64,000 nucleotides of DNA, taken from NCBI RefSeq assembly GCF_009730915.1, contig NC_052489.1:29815916-29879915 (forward strand), given 5' to 3'. The notes under the pieces are model-generated. The model was not told where the DNA came from. It saw nothing but the letters and a program-made list of their open reading frames with translations, and ran no database searches. The position numbers were made by a program, and so were the translations under genes. The stretch comes from Dioscorea cayenensis subsp. rotundata (Eukaryota; Streptophyta; Magnoliopsida; Dioscoreales; Dioscoreaceae). Positions 36,401 to 46,207 of this stretch are shown piece by piece; position 1 is the stretch's first letter; each line of letters opens with the position of its first letter.

Positions 36401-39400
36401 GATTGCTAGGAGCTTGAAATTGACAGATTTAAGTTATGTAAACATAGATTATTTTACCATCAGTTCTATCTGTGAAATCAGTATTTAAAAATTATTTAGA
36501 ATGGTAAGGAACTTCCGCGCAAAAAAAAACAAGCAATAAAACTTGATCATGAACTCTCAACAAACATTCATCAATAACAATGTCAATGTGCAGAAAGATA
36601 GGATACATGAGAAAGAGAACTAAAATTTTCATATATAACACATCAAGTTCTAGTAAAAAGAAAGCTGCTGATTAATGAGATTATGAGATTTGCAAAATCT
36701 AGGAACTATGTTTAATTCCTGAAACACATATGCAAGCATGACATTTCTCTAACAATATTCAGTCTTATCAAAGGCAGCTCCATCATAAAAAATTGAAAAA
36801 ATAAAAGCACCTAGAAACATGAAAGTATCCTGTTCCACACTAATAACAATGGTAGGTAATGAGTAATCGAGATTGTTAAGAAAAATATATTTTAAAAAAG
36901 CAGCAAAATCTAACAGAAGTAGAACTCTTACTGGTTGCTCCACATGGTCATTCCAAAATCCAGCTGTTGATTCCTTTGTCTCACGGATCCAATTGTCAAT
37001 ATCAGAACTTCCCATCAAACTACTATGGCGTAAGAGCCATGCTGAACATATAGACAAGCCAACAGCTCCACATGTATACCGTAACCAGTATAAAGTCAGT
37101 TTCCCCGGCTTCTGACTGTGAGAGAGCTAATAATCACAGAAAACAATATTCCTCAATAATTGAATTTTGAAAGATTGCAGCAAAATCAAATGATAAAAGA
37201 AGGTCATGTCACAAAATACATAAGAACTCCATGCTATAATGCATGAAAATGAATTGATTCAGCACCCTTATCTTATTGCAAACTGCAGCCTGTGAAGGCC
37301 AGCTGAAAGACGAGTTGTGGCTTAATGGATTCTTCAAATTTACTAATAAACTATAACAATAGAGATATGCAGCTAGAATAGCATGAAATCTGAATCTTGC
37401 ACATTTACATTAAGTACTATAACATTCAAGCAGATGTGCTGTCTGTGGTGTTGTAGTCATAAACTACAGCTTAAGAGTTTTATGATGTCCAAATCCATGC
37501 ACAATCAATTATTTCTCACCACTAGGTTAACATGAAATATGCAATTTAGCATTTTATGAATTTGAACCTTATTTGAACTCTGATTAAAGTATCTTGTATT
37601 CTTGCATTTGCAAGTGCAAGTAACTATAGTTGATTCATGCCTTAACTTCAACTTGCTACATAAAGTGACCTGAAAATCATCACTGCTTGCAAGAACTTGT
37701 CATGGATAACTTGTAAGCAGCAACTGCTTTTGTGTTTATCTCCACCCTAGTCAGTAGTTCAGTAAATGTCACAATACAGATCACACATACATAATTGTCA
37801 TACAACATAACATATTGCCTAGCAAAATGCAATAAAACTAACAGAAAGTGTCACAAAGATACATAGGAGAAGCTCAGAAGCCCACTTACCACAAAAGAAA
37901 GATATGCATCTAATTTTTGAAGATTTTGATAGATCATGTTTGTAGCATCCCTTATCTCAGTATCAGTCCACTGTGAAAATTCTTCATCTACATCCGGTAA
38001 TTTTTCGAAAACAACTGCACATGATTTATCTCCATCCTTAGAGAAGGAACTATCACTCTGGAGCACCAAATAAAGTATTCAAAAGTTATAGTTATGGTTA
38101 ATGTAAAATATAAATATTATTTTACTTCTCTGAAATATTGCAATGGTTACCAAGAAAAATTAGATGAAACATCTTAAACTCTGCAGAGAGTCATGGCACA
38201 CAACCTTGTAAATTTCTGGTGGATGGCTAATTGAAGCTTCTAATTTTGAAAACAGTCGGTTGATGGCAATCAATAGTGAGGGTAATGACTTCTCTGAATT
38301 CTCAGCCAGCACATCCTTATATTTGTTAACCTCCAAATAAACCTACAAAAACCAGCAACATGACGGTGAATGTAGTATAGAAGATTTAAGAGATAATTAG
38401 GAAATTCACTAAAATTCAGACTTTAACAAAAAAAAGATGCTAGAATCCCAGTAAAAGAAATGTTAACAAAAAGATGCTTCTGATCCATAAACAGTAACAA
38501 TAAATCTAGTAAACCTTCAAATAAAGGTGACATGCATATTTAGGTAACCATGCAGTAATAGAAGCCTTGCAAGACAAAATAAAATAGCATTTATGCAACA
38601 TGAATTACAAGTACATAGGATCGCACATACCTCTGCAAGAAAATTAGCTAGACAACATTGTAAACTAGTCAATATAGATATTCTTTGCGATATAGTCTCT
38701 GCCGCCGAATGATACACATGTGGGATTGGAGAGCCACTTGTTCTCAAGGTGCTCAACATCTTGCATGTCTCATTAACCAAGGCCTTGGGACCTCTTCTAA
38801 AAATCATGAAGCAAACTTTCTGCGTCTTTGTTCCCTGCAAAAGCAGAACCAATTCAAACACTTCTGGAACACATTCCACATGAACCACACATAATTGGCA
38901 TGACATCAAGTAATCATAGCAAACATCATAAGTCACAGAAACCTCTGCAAGAGACTGCCAGAACAGCAAACTCTTGTGAATAACATGCAAACTCGATAAG
39001 CTGTGTTCCATGATATCTTCCAATACAATAAAAGCTTTCGACTCTTCAGATGCAATCCTGTAAAAAATGTACAACAAAACAAACTTTGAAAGCGTTCCAA
39101 ATAGGAAAGCACAACAGGCTCAAATCAAAACTTGTTACAGTACTAATGACAACTCAAACAATATACAACTCAGGAAAATGAAAGCACATTTATTGACGTG
39201 CCAGGGCGTAGAATCATATATTAAACTCCAGACACAATATATGTAGTCTGCTATGAAACAATATGCGAGAAATACCAAGAAGATAACATAGTATAAACAT
39301 TACATCTGATTTCATATATCTAGTGACAAGCTTCGATCATTTCATTCAATTCGAGACATGGCGAATGAATTTTGAGATTTAATGGTTACTGACAAACAGT

Positions 39401-39756
39401 TATAAGAAATCTTCAGAACGTATTACAATCAAATAATACTTCAACAAAAATGCAACAGTTGAATCATCAACAAATTCGAGAACAATGAGCGCGCGGAGAG
39501 CCAAGGAACGAAGAATCGCTTACAAATGAGATCGAACAGCGTTGGCATGTAGAGGAAGGGGAAGACCGGATCTCAGCGGGCGAGATCGTGAGGACTGGGA
39601 GCGGGGATAAAGATTGGAGATCTTCGCGAGAAAGCTGGAGTCGGGGGATGGGAAGAAGCCGAGGAGAGACCTCCAGATGCGATTGGAGTAGGAGTGGATT
39701 AGGGCTTTAGCGCCGGTGGGCTCCTCGCTGGGGATCTCCGGCGGTGACGACGCCAT
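33491..39756 (-). CDS. DGS1: DGS1-like mitochondrial NCA2-family protein
   Basis: Fourteen exons, all phase-consistent: 39524-39756, 38943-39057, 38631-38834, 38205-38342, 37890-38057, 36932-37111, 36312-36412, 35195-35284, 34875-34947, 34776-34804, 34550-34673, 34305-34415, 33695-33795, 33491-33611. They give 595 residues, close to Arabidopsis DGS1 (about 600). The NCA2-like region fills roughly the C-terminal half: IRDELFETFRRRHKG (near 350), PLQNLLSGELARAMLIQIQKL (near 415-438), the membrane segment INFAILAALPAFFLSLLLLM (about 457-476), and RIARLQRRLLVVEVEKRIM. A second hydrophobic stretch lies near 297-312. DGS1 is a mitochondrial outer-membrane protein first found as a suppressor of the galactolipid mutant dgd1. 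Exon 10 is only 29 nt. An in-frame ATG 16 codons upstream (39804) is an alternative start. For exon 6 I chose the acceptor before AAG (37111), since the one 4 nt earlier breaks the frame. Confidence 0.88.
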
Positions 39757-40096
39757 TGACGATGCTTCTCCTCTCCGACTGGCGGCCTCAAACGCGGGGG
39801 CCACTTCTTTCTCTCTATTTCTCTTTTTCTTGTTGGTGTTCTTGCTAATTAGCCCTGTAAACTTTTGAAATTTGCTTGAATCGCTAATTTTTCAAAAACA
39901 TCCTCGTGATTTTTTTTAAATAAAATAAACTACTTCAATTAAAAACATAACAACAAATCTCTATAAACAACAAAATAAAAGAAAAACCAATCATCCACTA
40001 GAAACTAGGAGTGGAATAGATAAAAGTAAAACTAAGTGGAAATAGAAAAATAATAAAATAACTAACAGGCCTTTCCCAAAACTTAACAATTGTTTT
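39757..40096. other. DGS1 promoter and spacer
   Basis: CT/AG-rich leader next to the DGS1 start, then AT-rich sequence up to the LINE tail insertion. No gene. Confidence 0.5.
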
Positions 40097-40356
40097 TTTT
40101 TAATAAAATTGATAAACTACGAATTTATTAAAAAAGAAAAGAACGGAGGAGTACATAAGAGAGGAAACAGCAAACAAAAAAAAGACTTAAAAGTAAATAG
40201 CATACTGGAATCCTCACCAGAGATGAGGAGAACAGTGAGCAAAAGCAAAACAAGAAGAAAGAGAAAATAAAACAAACTGAGCCGCCGAAGGTTATCATCT
40301 GGAGACACAGGCCTGTCCAGCAACAAGAAGAGGATGACTACTCCTGGACAGCAGTG
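40097..40356 (-). mobile_element. 5'-truncated LINE tail with target duplication
   Basis: About 260 bp of the LINE family 3' untranslated region on the minus strand: poly-T first, then the complement of AATAAATTCGTAGTTTATC, and a stretch shared with the LINE-B 3' region (the complement of CTGGACAGGCCTGTGTCTCC near 40300). AACAATTGTTTT occurs on both sides (40085-40096 and 40357-40368), a 12-bp target-site duplication. Confidence 0.8.
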
Positions 40357-40368
40357 AACAATTGTTTT

Positions 40369-41949
40369 GTCTAATATGAAAAAAGAAAAAAAAAAATTGA
40401 CAAAGAAATGTGTATATGAATATATGTGTATGATTTTTAAAATAATTTAAAATACCTAATATTACGGAAACTCAAGGGAGGATCCGACAATGAACATAAA
40501 TATTCAAAAAATATTAATAAAAAAAAAAGTAAAATTTCTAAATCGTATGGATTAAAGTGAAACAAGGAAAAATGCGTGTATATACTTACATATGCTTGGT
40601 TCACCAAGCAAAACATAGTTTGTCATTGTATCTGAAGAATGGGCACCAAATCTCATTCTCTGGCTTGGTTATATATATATATATATATATGTGGGGACAA
40701 ACCACCAAAAATACATTAAAAAAAAAATACAAATATAAAGAGTTAGGATTAAAGTCAAGAACATTGAGAATTAAAAAAAAAATGTTACTCATAAAAAATA
40801 GTTGAATGATCTGTAATGAAAAAAAAAAGATAGAAAAAAACATGACATAACTTCAAGAAAATAACTAAAAAAAAAAATTATCTGTCGGTGTCTTTAATAG
40901 AGTTTATAAATGGAGAAGAATTCTCACAAATATCATAACAATTGCATGAGAAATGAAAATTGTATTTAATAATAATCACAAAATTTCATAATTAAATTTG
41001 TTCAAATTTTGAACTTATGAGATATCTATTATGTTTTTTTAAAATAAAACTCGGTTACAAATTTAATTTGCTACTTTTTACAGTATATATACACCACATT
41101 TTAAAAGAAGTTAAAAAAAATAAAATAAAATTAAAACGAAGAACAAAGTCACAAAGTATTACAAAACATATAATCAGGCTGGTGAGAGAATGCAAAGCAT
41201 ATGTTCCTGATCTCAATAGTTATATACACCAATTTATGCTCACGGGGCACTATTTTCGTTTTTTCTTTTCTTCAAAAGATAAGCACATAATCTAATCTTC
41301 ACTCATCATTAAAAGGCTATTTTTTCATATATATTCAACAAAATAAAAACTTTTATTTTATAAAAAATAAATAAATCACCATAAATATATTAAAACAAGA
41401 AAAAATACATATGATGATTGATACACAAGGTTGTAAACATGTGCATTGGGGAAACAACCACAAAAGATAGTTTAGCAATCTAGAAGGAGGTGGTAGTAAT
41501 TAAATATTTAATTATTTCTCTCAAATTAAATATTCTAAAATACAAACCCCAAACAAGAATTTCCCAAATGTCCTAGTGTTGCGACCAAAGACTATATAAG
41601 TCTCCAAAATGTTTAGACCTGAGCTATGAAATTTGGAAAAATTTGAGAAACCAAAAATCTGCCCAAAGTAAATCCAGATATGAATGACATATGGACAAAT
41701 ACAAGAGTGGGTTGTTTAATGTCACTTAAATTACTACGAGGCAAAGGACAAAAGTGGTCACCACAACTCCACTACAACCTTGCTTGCCTAGATTGTATAA
41801 GGTGGAAATTTTGCGTGATTTAGCTAGAACAATACAATCATTTCTAGAGGTAAGGACTATCACAAAACATGTCACCTAGTAGCAATATCAAATGACATTC
41901 TGTAAGAAGAAAGCCATATAATGATTTAGTTGAAAACGTCTTGTTAACC
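40369..41949. other. AT-rich spacer, no gene
   Basis: Very AT-rich with a TA microsatellite at about 40670-40690 and many poly-A runs. Open frames here are low-complexity. Nothing recognised. Confidence 0.55.
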
Positions 41950-41964
41950 TCTATAAAATCTAGA

Positions 41965-42218
41965 TTTTTTTTTATTTTTTATTTTAATTTTTTTTTTTGC
42001 CAAGATGAGCGGCTTAGCCGTTAAGAAAGACAAAGGTATGCATAAATCTCGGCGGAACAAGCGAGAGCGGGACCCACGCACACATGGATGCTAGGACCAC
42101 TCGCATACAATCACTACTCACACTCTCAGAAATGTGCCTTCACTCAAGATTCAAACTCTCACCATTTGTGAAAGGTTTTATTGGGTACCCAACTATCAAT
42201 AAATCACTTGGTCATTGG
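41965..42218 (-). mobile_element. tRNA-derived SINE with target duplications
   Basis: On the minus strand the element starts at 42218, carries a box-A-like TAGTTGGGTACC (42184-42195) and, 39 nt on, a box-B-like GTTTGAATCTTGA (42144-42156), the internal RNA polymerase III promoter layout of a tRNA. It ends in an A-rich tail (plus-strand poly-T 41965-42000). TCTATAAAATCTAGA (41950-41964) and TCTATAAAATCCAGA (42219-42233) flank it as a 15-bp target duplication with one mismatch. An open frame here is incidental. Confidence 0.82.
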
Positions 42219-42233
42219 TCTATAAAATCCAGA

Positions 42234-42595
42234 CTTAATTGCAATTGTTACAACCTTTACAATTCCTTGAGAGGGAGGAATGGATTAATTCCTTCGAGTG
42301 CTTTACTTCCAAAGCAATGACCTCCTAAAATAGGAGGGAAATTAAAGTTGAAAACCCATCGAGGACTTCACTAATTAAACCCAAAGAAAAAAAAAAGCCA
42401 CATAAGAAAGTAACCCATACACGTGCCCTTAGAGCCGGCCGTTAGGCCACTAATGGAACATATACTCGAAAGGTGTAACTGTTTGTGGATAAACAATTAA
42501 TATAATGTCATGGATATATCATTTTCATGATGATATATATATATATATATATATGTATGGATCGAAGCAAAAACTAATTTAGATTTGTTGACATG
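42234..42595. other. Spacer with TA microsatellite
   Basis: No gene. A TA run lies at about 42533-42554. Confidence 0.5.
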
Positions 42596-42599
42596 AAAA

Positions 42600-43540
42600 A
42601 AGGCCCGTTGATCTCGAATAATGGCTTGGGCTTGGTTCTGGGCCTGGGTATGTTGGGCTCAGTGCATCCTGCTACCCAATTTGATCCTGTAGGATTGTGA
42701 GGTGGCCCGACTTGGCCTCAGGCCATTTGGGCCGGGGTCTGGGCCCAAGGCCATGAGGGATGATGTGGTGTGTTTAGGGCCCGATCCTGTTGAGCCCAGT
42801 AATGAGAATTTGGCTCTCTCATCTGATATTTATCTCAACAAGAATTCTTTGCCACCCTTGAAGCCTCTAGTGGGTTTCAAGTGGCAATTTATGGGGTACC
42901 TGGGCCATGATTCCGGATAGTGTTCCGTTGTCCGCTGATGGGGACAATCTTTCAGAAGGGGTAAGGATCCTGTTAGTCCGGGGAATCATTCTTTAGTCAA
43001 GGATTTTCAGGAGGTTAATATGGAATCGGATGACTCTTTCTCTGAGTTTGAAAGGAACCTCAGGGTAATTCTGCCAAGTTTTCATTCGGGCTCAGAGGGG
43101 AGATCTACTGAAAATTTGCAAGGCACCAGGAAGAGTGAGAGGCACAAGAAACCTTCCTCTAGGGTCAATGAGGAGGTGGGTTTTGTGTCCGAGCCACCAC
43201 GATCAACTAAGAAGAAAGGAACATGCGGGGAGAGCTCGAAAGCAGCTACTGATGGTGTTAAGGAGAAGATGGAGGGATCTATGTCGATTGTGCGACAGAG
43301 CTTGGAGTTTTCTGATGTAGTTACAGAGGAGACTGGGGAGGAGCCATCCTCCGAGGCGATTGTGGATCACTGTGCTGACTAGTGGGCTCCTGGTGTGGCC
43401 TTAGTGGTCTTGTGGAGATGGTTTGTCTCCTTTTGTTTTTTGTATTTTGTGTTTGGTGTTCCACAGCTAGTGGGCCTCTATATTATTTTTTGCTGTTATA
43501 TCTTTTTACTAATAGATGTGGTTTATCCATTTTAAAAAGC
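42600..43540 (+). mobile_element. Internally deleted LINE: ORF1 part joined to ORF2 end and 3'-UTR
   Basis: The left part encodes ORF1-like sequence: LVGFKWQFMGYLGHDSG aligns with GYKWIFIHGGWSLIP, and SERHKKPSSRVNEEVGF with RRSNRTKKPSGRWNEDAGF, followed by EPPRSTKKK. About 60 residues later it reads EKMEGSMSIVRQSLEF, which aligns with EKMADSLSSISRSLEF at the C-terminus of LINE-A ORF2. The usual 3' untranslated region follows, ending AATAGATGTGGTTTATCC near 43530. The whole endonuclease and reverse transcriptase are absent. The left border is not clear. It could only have moved using proteins from another LINE. Confidence 0.72.
43020..43382 (+). pseudogene. ORF1-ORF2 tail fusion frame of the deleted LINE
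   Basis: An open frame of 120 codons from ATG 43020 to TAG 43380-43382 that crosses the presumed deletion junction near 43260 without a stop. The N-terminal two thirds is ORF1 C-terminal sequence with its basic KKPS and PPRSTKKK motifs; the last 40 residues match the end of ORF2. Upstream ORF1 sequence (42700-43019) is interrupted by stops and shifts. Whether any protein is made is unknown. Confidence 0.6.
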
Positions 43541-43801
43541 GCTTTCAATGTATATAATCACAGCTTGTCGTAGTGGCTTATTAGCTGGAACATGGTTCTT
43601 ATAACAGTACTGTATGACATGGAAAGACGCACTAAGTGTTTACTTAAAACACTAGTCTATTCCAAGCATTTGCATGCTTGGCCAAGAAGCGGTACAAAAT
43701 TATACATTAAAAAAAAGTTTAGAATCAAAACCACATTCGCCCAGATTATTTTATGAATCGCAATTGTTAATTAATAATGTGGCATTATCATTTATTTATA
43801 A

Positions 43802-43938
43802 AAATAAAAATCAAGTTGCTTCTAAAGTGTTTCCAACTACCGCTATAACTTAATGCTCTTGAAAACGTGATACATTTGGCTAACTATGTAGAAATAAAAA
43901 TCAAGTTGCTTCTAAAGTGTTTCCAACTACCGCTATAA
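43802..43938. repeat. 47-bp exact direct repeat, 90-bp offset
   Basis: Copies at 43802-43848 and 43892-43938 are identical, beginning AAATAAAAATCAAGTTGC and ending CAACTACCGCTATAA. Only 43 bp lies between them. A recent local duplication. Confidence 0.92.
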
Positions 43939-44989
43939 GACCATGTTGATTAGACTAAATGTTGTTAGTATTAACTGATGACTCTTTTTATACAGTGATT
44001 AATTTCACAATTAATCAACCAATTCATTTAGATAAGAACACAAACACTTTACTCAAGAGATCTAGTACCAGTAAGTTGACTAGTCATCGAAACAATTAGA
44101 GTTCTAATTTTTACTTGTGAAATTAATTTTTATTGTCTAAATAAACAACGAATTATATACATAATAAAGAACTAATTACATGTTAATTTGTCTATTATAT
44201 ATAACATATATAAAAGCACCTAATTAGAATGGCAATTATAAAAAGGTCCATTGATTCCATCTCCATATTCTGTCCTTCAAGATACCTCTGGGCCATGGAA
44301 TCTGCATCCAACCATACACATAAGAAAAGAAGATTACTTTTTTTACGGGAAAAAAAGGAATAGATGACAAGAACTAATTAATCAATACAAGTTCTTTTAA
44401 TCCCCGCCGTTCTTTTTGCAATGTTTCTCAAATCATACTTAAATCTCTTGAACACATGCACCAACGCGCTATCTCTATATATATTAATCAACTACATGAC
44501 ATATATACATATATATGAACATTGATCTCTAGATTGAGATGGTTTCATTGAGACATTGATTGACAAACTTTAGAGAAAGCTTATATGGTGATTTAAGTGT
44601 GTGTTCTCTTTTATGACTTTGAAAAGGAAATTAGTGTATGATTAGAGTGGTTGAATTAGAAGATGGAGTGCAGCTAGCTAGATGAGGTGAGCTAGCTTTT
44701 GAAGGGAAAAAGGATGAGATTTGGTGTCTGGTGATCATAGGGGAGAAAAGTAGTAAAGCTTGGTTTGATTGCTAACTTGATTGAACATAAAGGTATCCTA
44801 GCATTGAGGGAGATGGATCTTTGACAAAATATATTGAATCTTTTGCCTTTTGGGTAGCTTCAATCATGCAATGGAGATGAACATAATGCTTTGGCATTAT
44901 GGATTAGTCACTTAAGAGAACAAGCATAGATAAGAGAATTTTTTTCTTTTCTTCTTCCTTTTTGAACATTTAATTAAATATTTTTAATT

Positions 44990-45148
44990 AGAAGTAAATA
45001 ACATACTGGAATTCTCACCAGTGATGAGGAGAACATTGAGTAAAAGCAATACAAGAAGAGAGAGAAAATGAAAAAAGCTGGGCGGGCGAAGACTACCGTC
45101 TGGAGACACAGGCCTGCCCAGCAACAAAAAGAGAAGGATTACTCCTGG
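44990..45148 (-). mobile_element. LINE 3'-UTR fragment
   Basis: Closely matches 40185-40345: AAGTAAATA.CATACTGGAAT, then TGGAGACACAGGCCTG and ending at ATTACTCCTGG. The terminal poly-A side has been lost or diverged. No coding content. Confidence 0.65.
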
Positions 45149-45651
45149 TCATAAAATATATGAAATTTTTGAATGAAATTTATGAAAATTGATAAGTGAC
45201 ATTTTTCTATTATAAATGAAATTTATGAAATTACATAAAATATATATTTATATAATCGCCTCAGGTTCTTATTTGAGTGACACAAAGATTTTGAAAACAT
45301 ATATATAATAGGTTTATATACATACGTGCATGCTCTTGAAAGAAAATCCAGAAAGGAGAATAAATCCTAAACTAATTAGTAACCAAGATCCAATATAAAT
45401 CTTTAATGCAATCTAATAAGTACCCAAGTGCTAAGAAAGATATATGGGAAACTGATATTCTTGTCATGATCATAACTTTATGCGAGAATTTGATTCTCTT
45501 GAATAAAAACTAAAAAAAAAAAGAAGAAAAAGAAAATGCACCAAGTCGTCCTCCTGCTCTATATCAGCTGGGCAAGATAAAGAGGTCTGATGCGACAAAA
45601 AACCAAAAACTAGCAAGCTTATGCATGCATGGAAATATACTCAAGTATACA

Positions 45652-45697
45652 TATACGTACACACACGTGTGCGCGTGCGTGAGTGCGTGTGTGTGTG
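45652..45697. repeat. Alternating purine-pyrimidine tract
   Basis: Runs of ACACACACGTGTGCGCGTGCG, in two overlapping parts, followed by GTGTGTGTGTG with very few breaks in purine-pyrimidine alternation. Such tracts are prone to Z-DNA. Confidence 0.6.
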
Positions 45698-46092
45698 ATA
45701 CAATTAGCTCTAGATGATCACATTAATGCAAGAAATAATATTCAAGAGAAGGGAAGCAACTCTCTCAAAGGTAGTACTAAATAATGCAAAGCCAGAAATA
45801 ATGGTGGAAAGATGGAAATTAAGAGCTTAAACTATAACATATACTGAAAGCATTACTTAGTGATATATAGCTAGCTATAGCTAGTTATAGTCTACATCAA
45901 TGCTCATTATTAAATGGTTTATAGTACTCTTTATCATTCTCATGTATAATATTCTATACAAGCTTTATGTCCTTTTCTTCTAGAAACGTACTTATATATA
46001 TATATATATATATGTATATGATTTCTAAACCCTGGTTATTTAATCTTCCAAGTTGAGTTTGATGCATGGGCTCCTCAACCTAAAGTCCTCTC

Positions 46093-46100
46093 TATAAATA
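46093..46100 (+). promoter_or_regulatory. TATA box of the WAT1-related gene
   Basis: TATAAATA lies 108 bp upstream of the ATG at 46208, in a plausible position for a start site near 46125-46135 in the CT-rich leader. Confidence 0.65.
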
Positions 46101-46207
46101 CATGCAAAACTTCTCCATTCTCTCTCAGGAGAACTTAAAGAAAGGTCCTTGTTTAAGTTCTTCTCCTTCTCCTCTAAAGACTAACAATTAATTAGTAGTA
46201 GTCAAAC

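Larger units (their letters stand above)
43541..46092. other. Spacer upstream of the WAT1-related gene
   Basis: AT-rich, no supported gene. It contains the 47-bp direct repeat (43802-43938), a second LINE 3' fragment (about 44990-45148), an alternating purine-pyrimidine tract (about 45652-45697) and a TA run at about 45990-46012. Confidence 0.55.

Noticed and set aside
42084-42320. 78-codon open frame.
   Set aside because: It lies mostly inside the SINE and crosses its border and target duplication.
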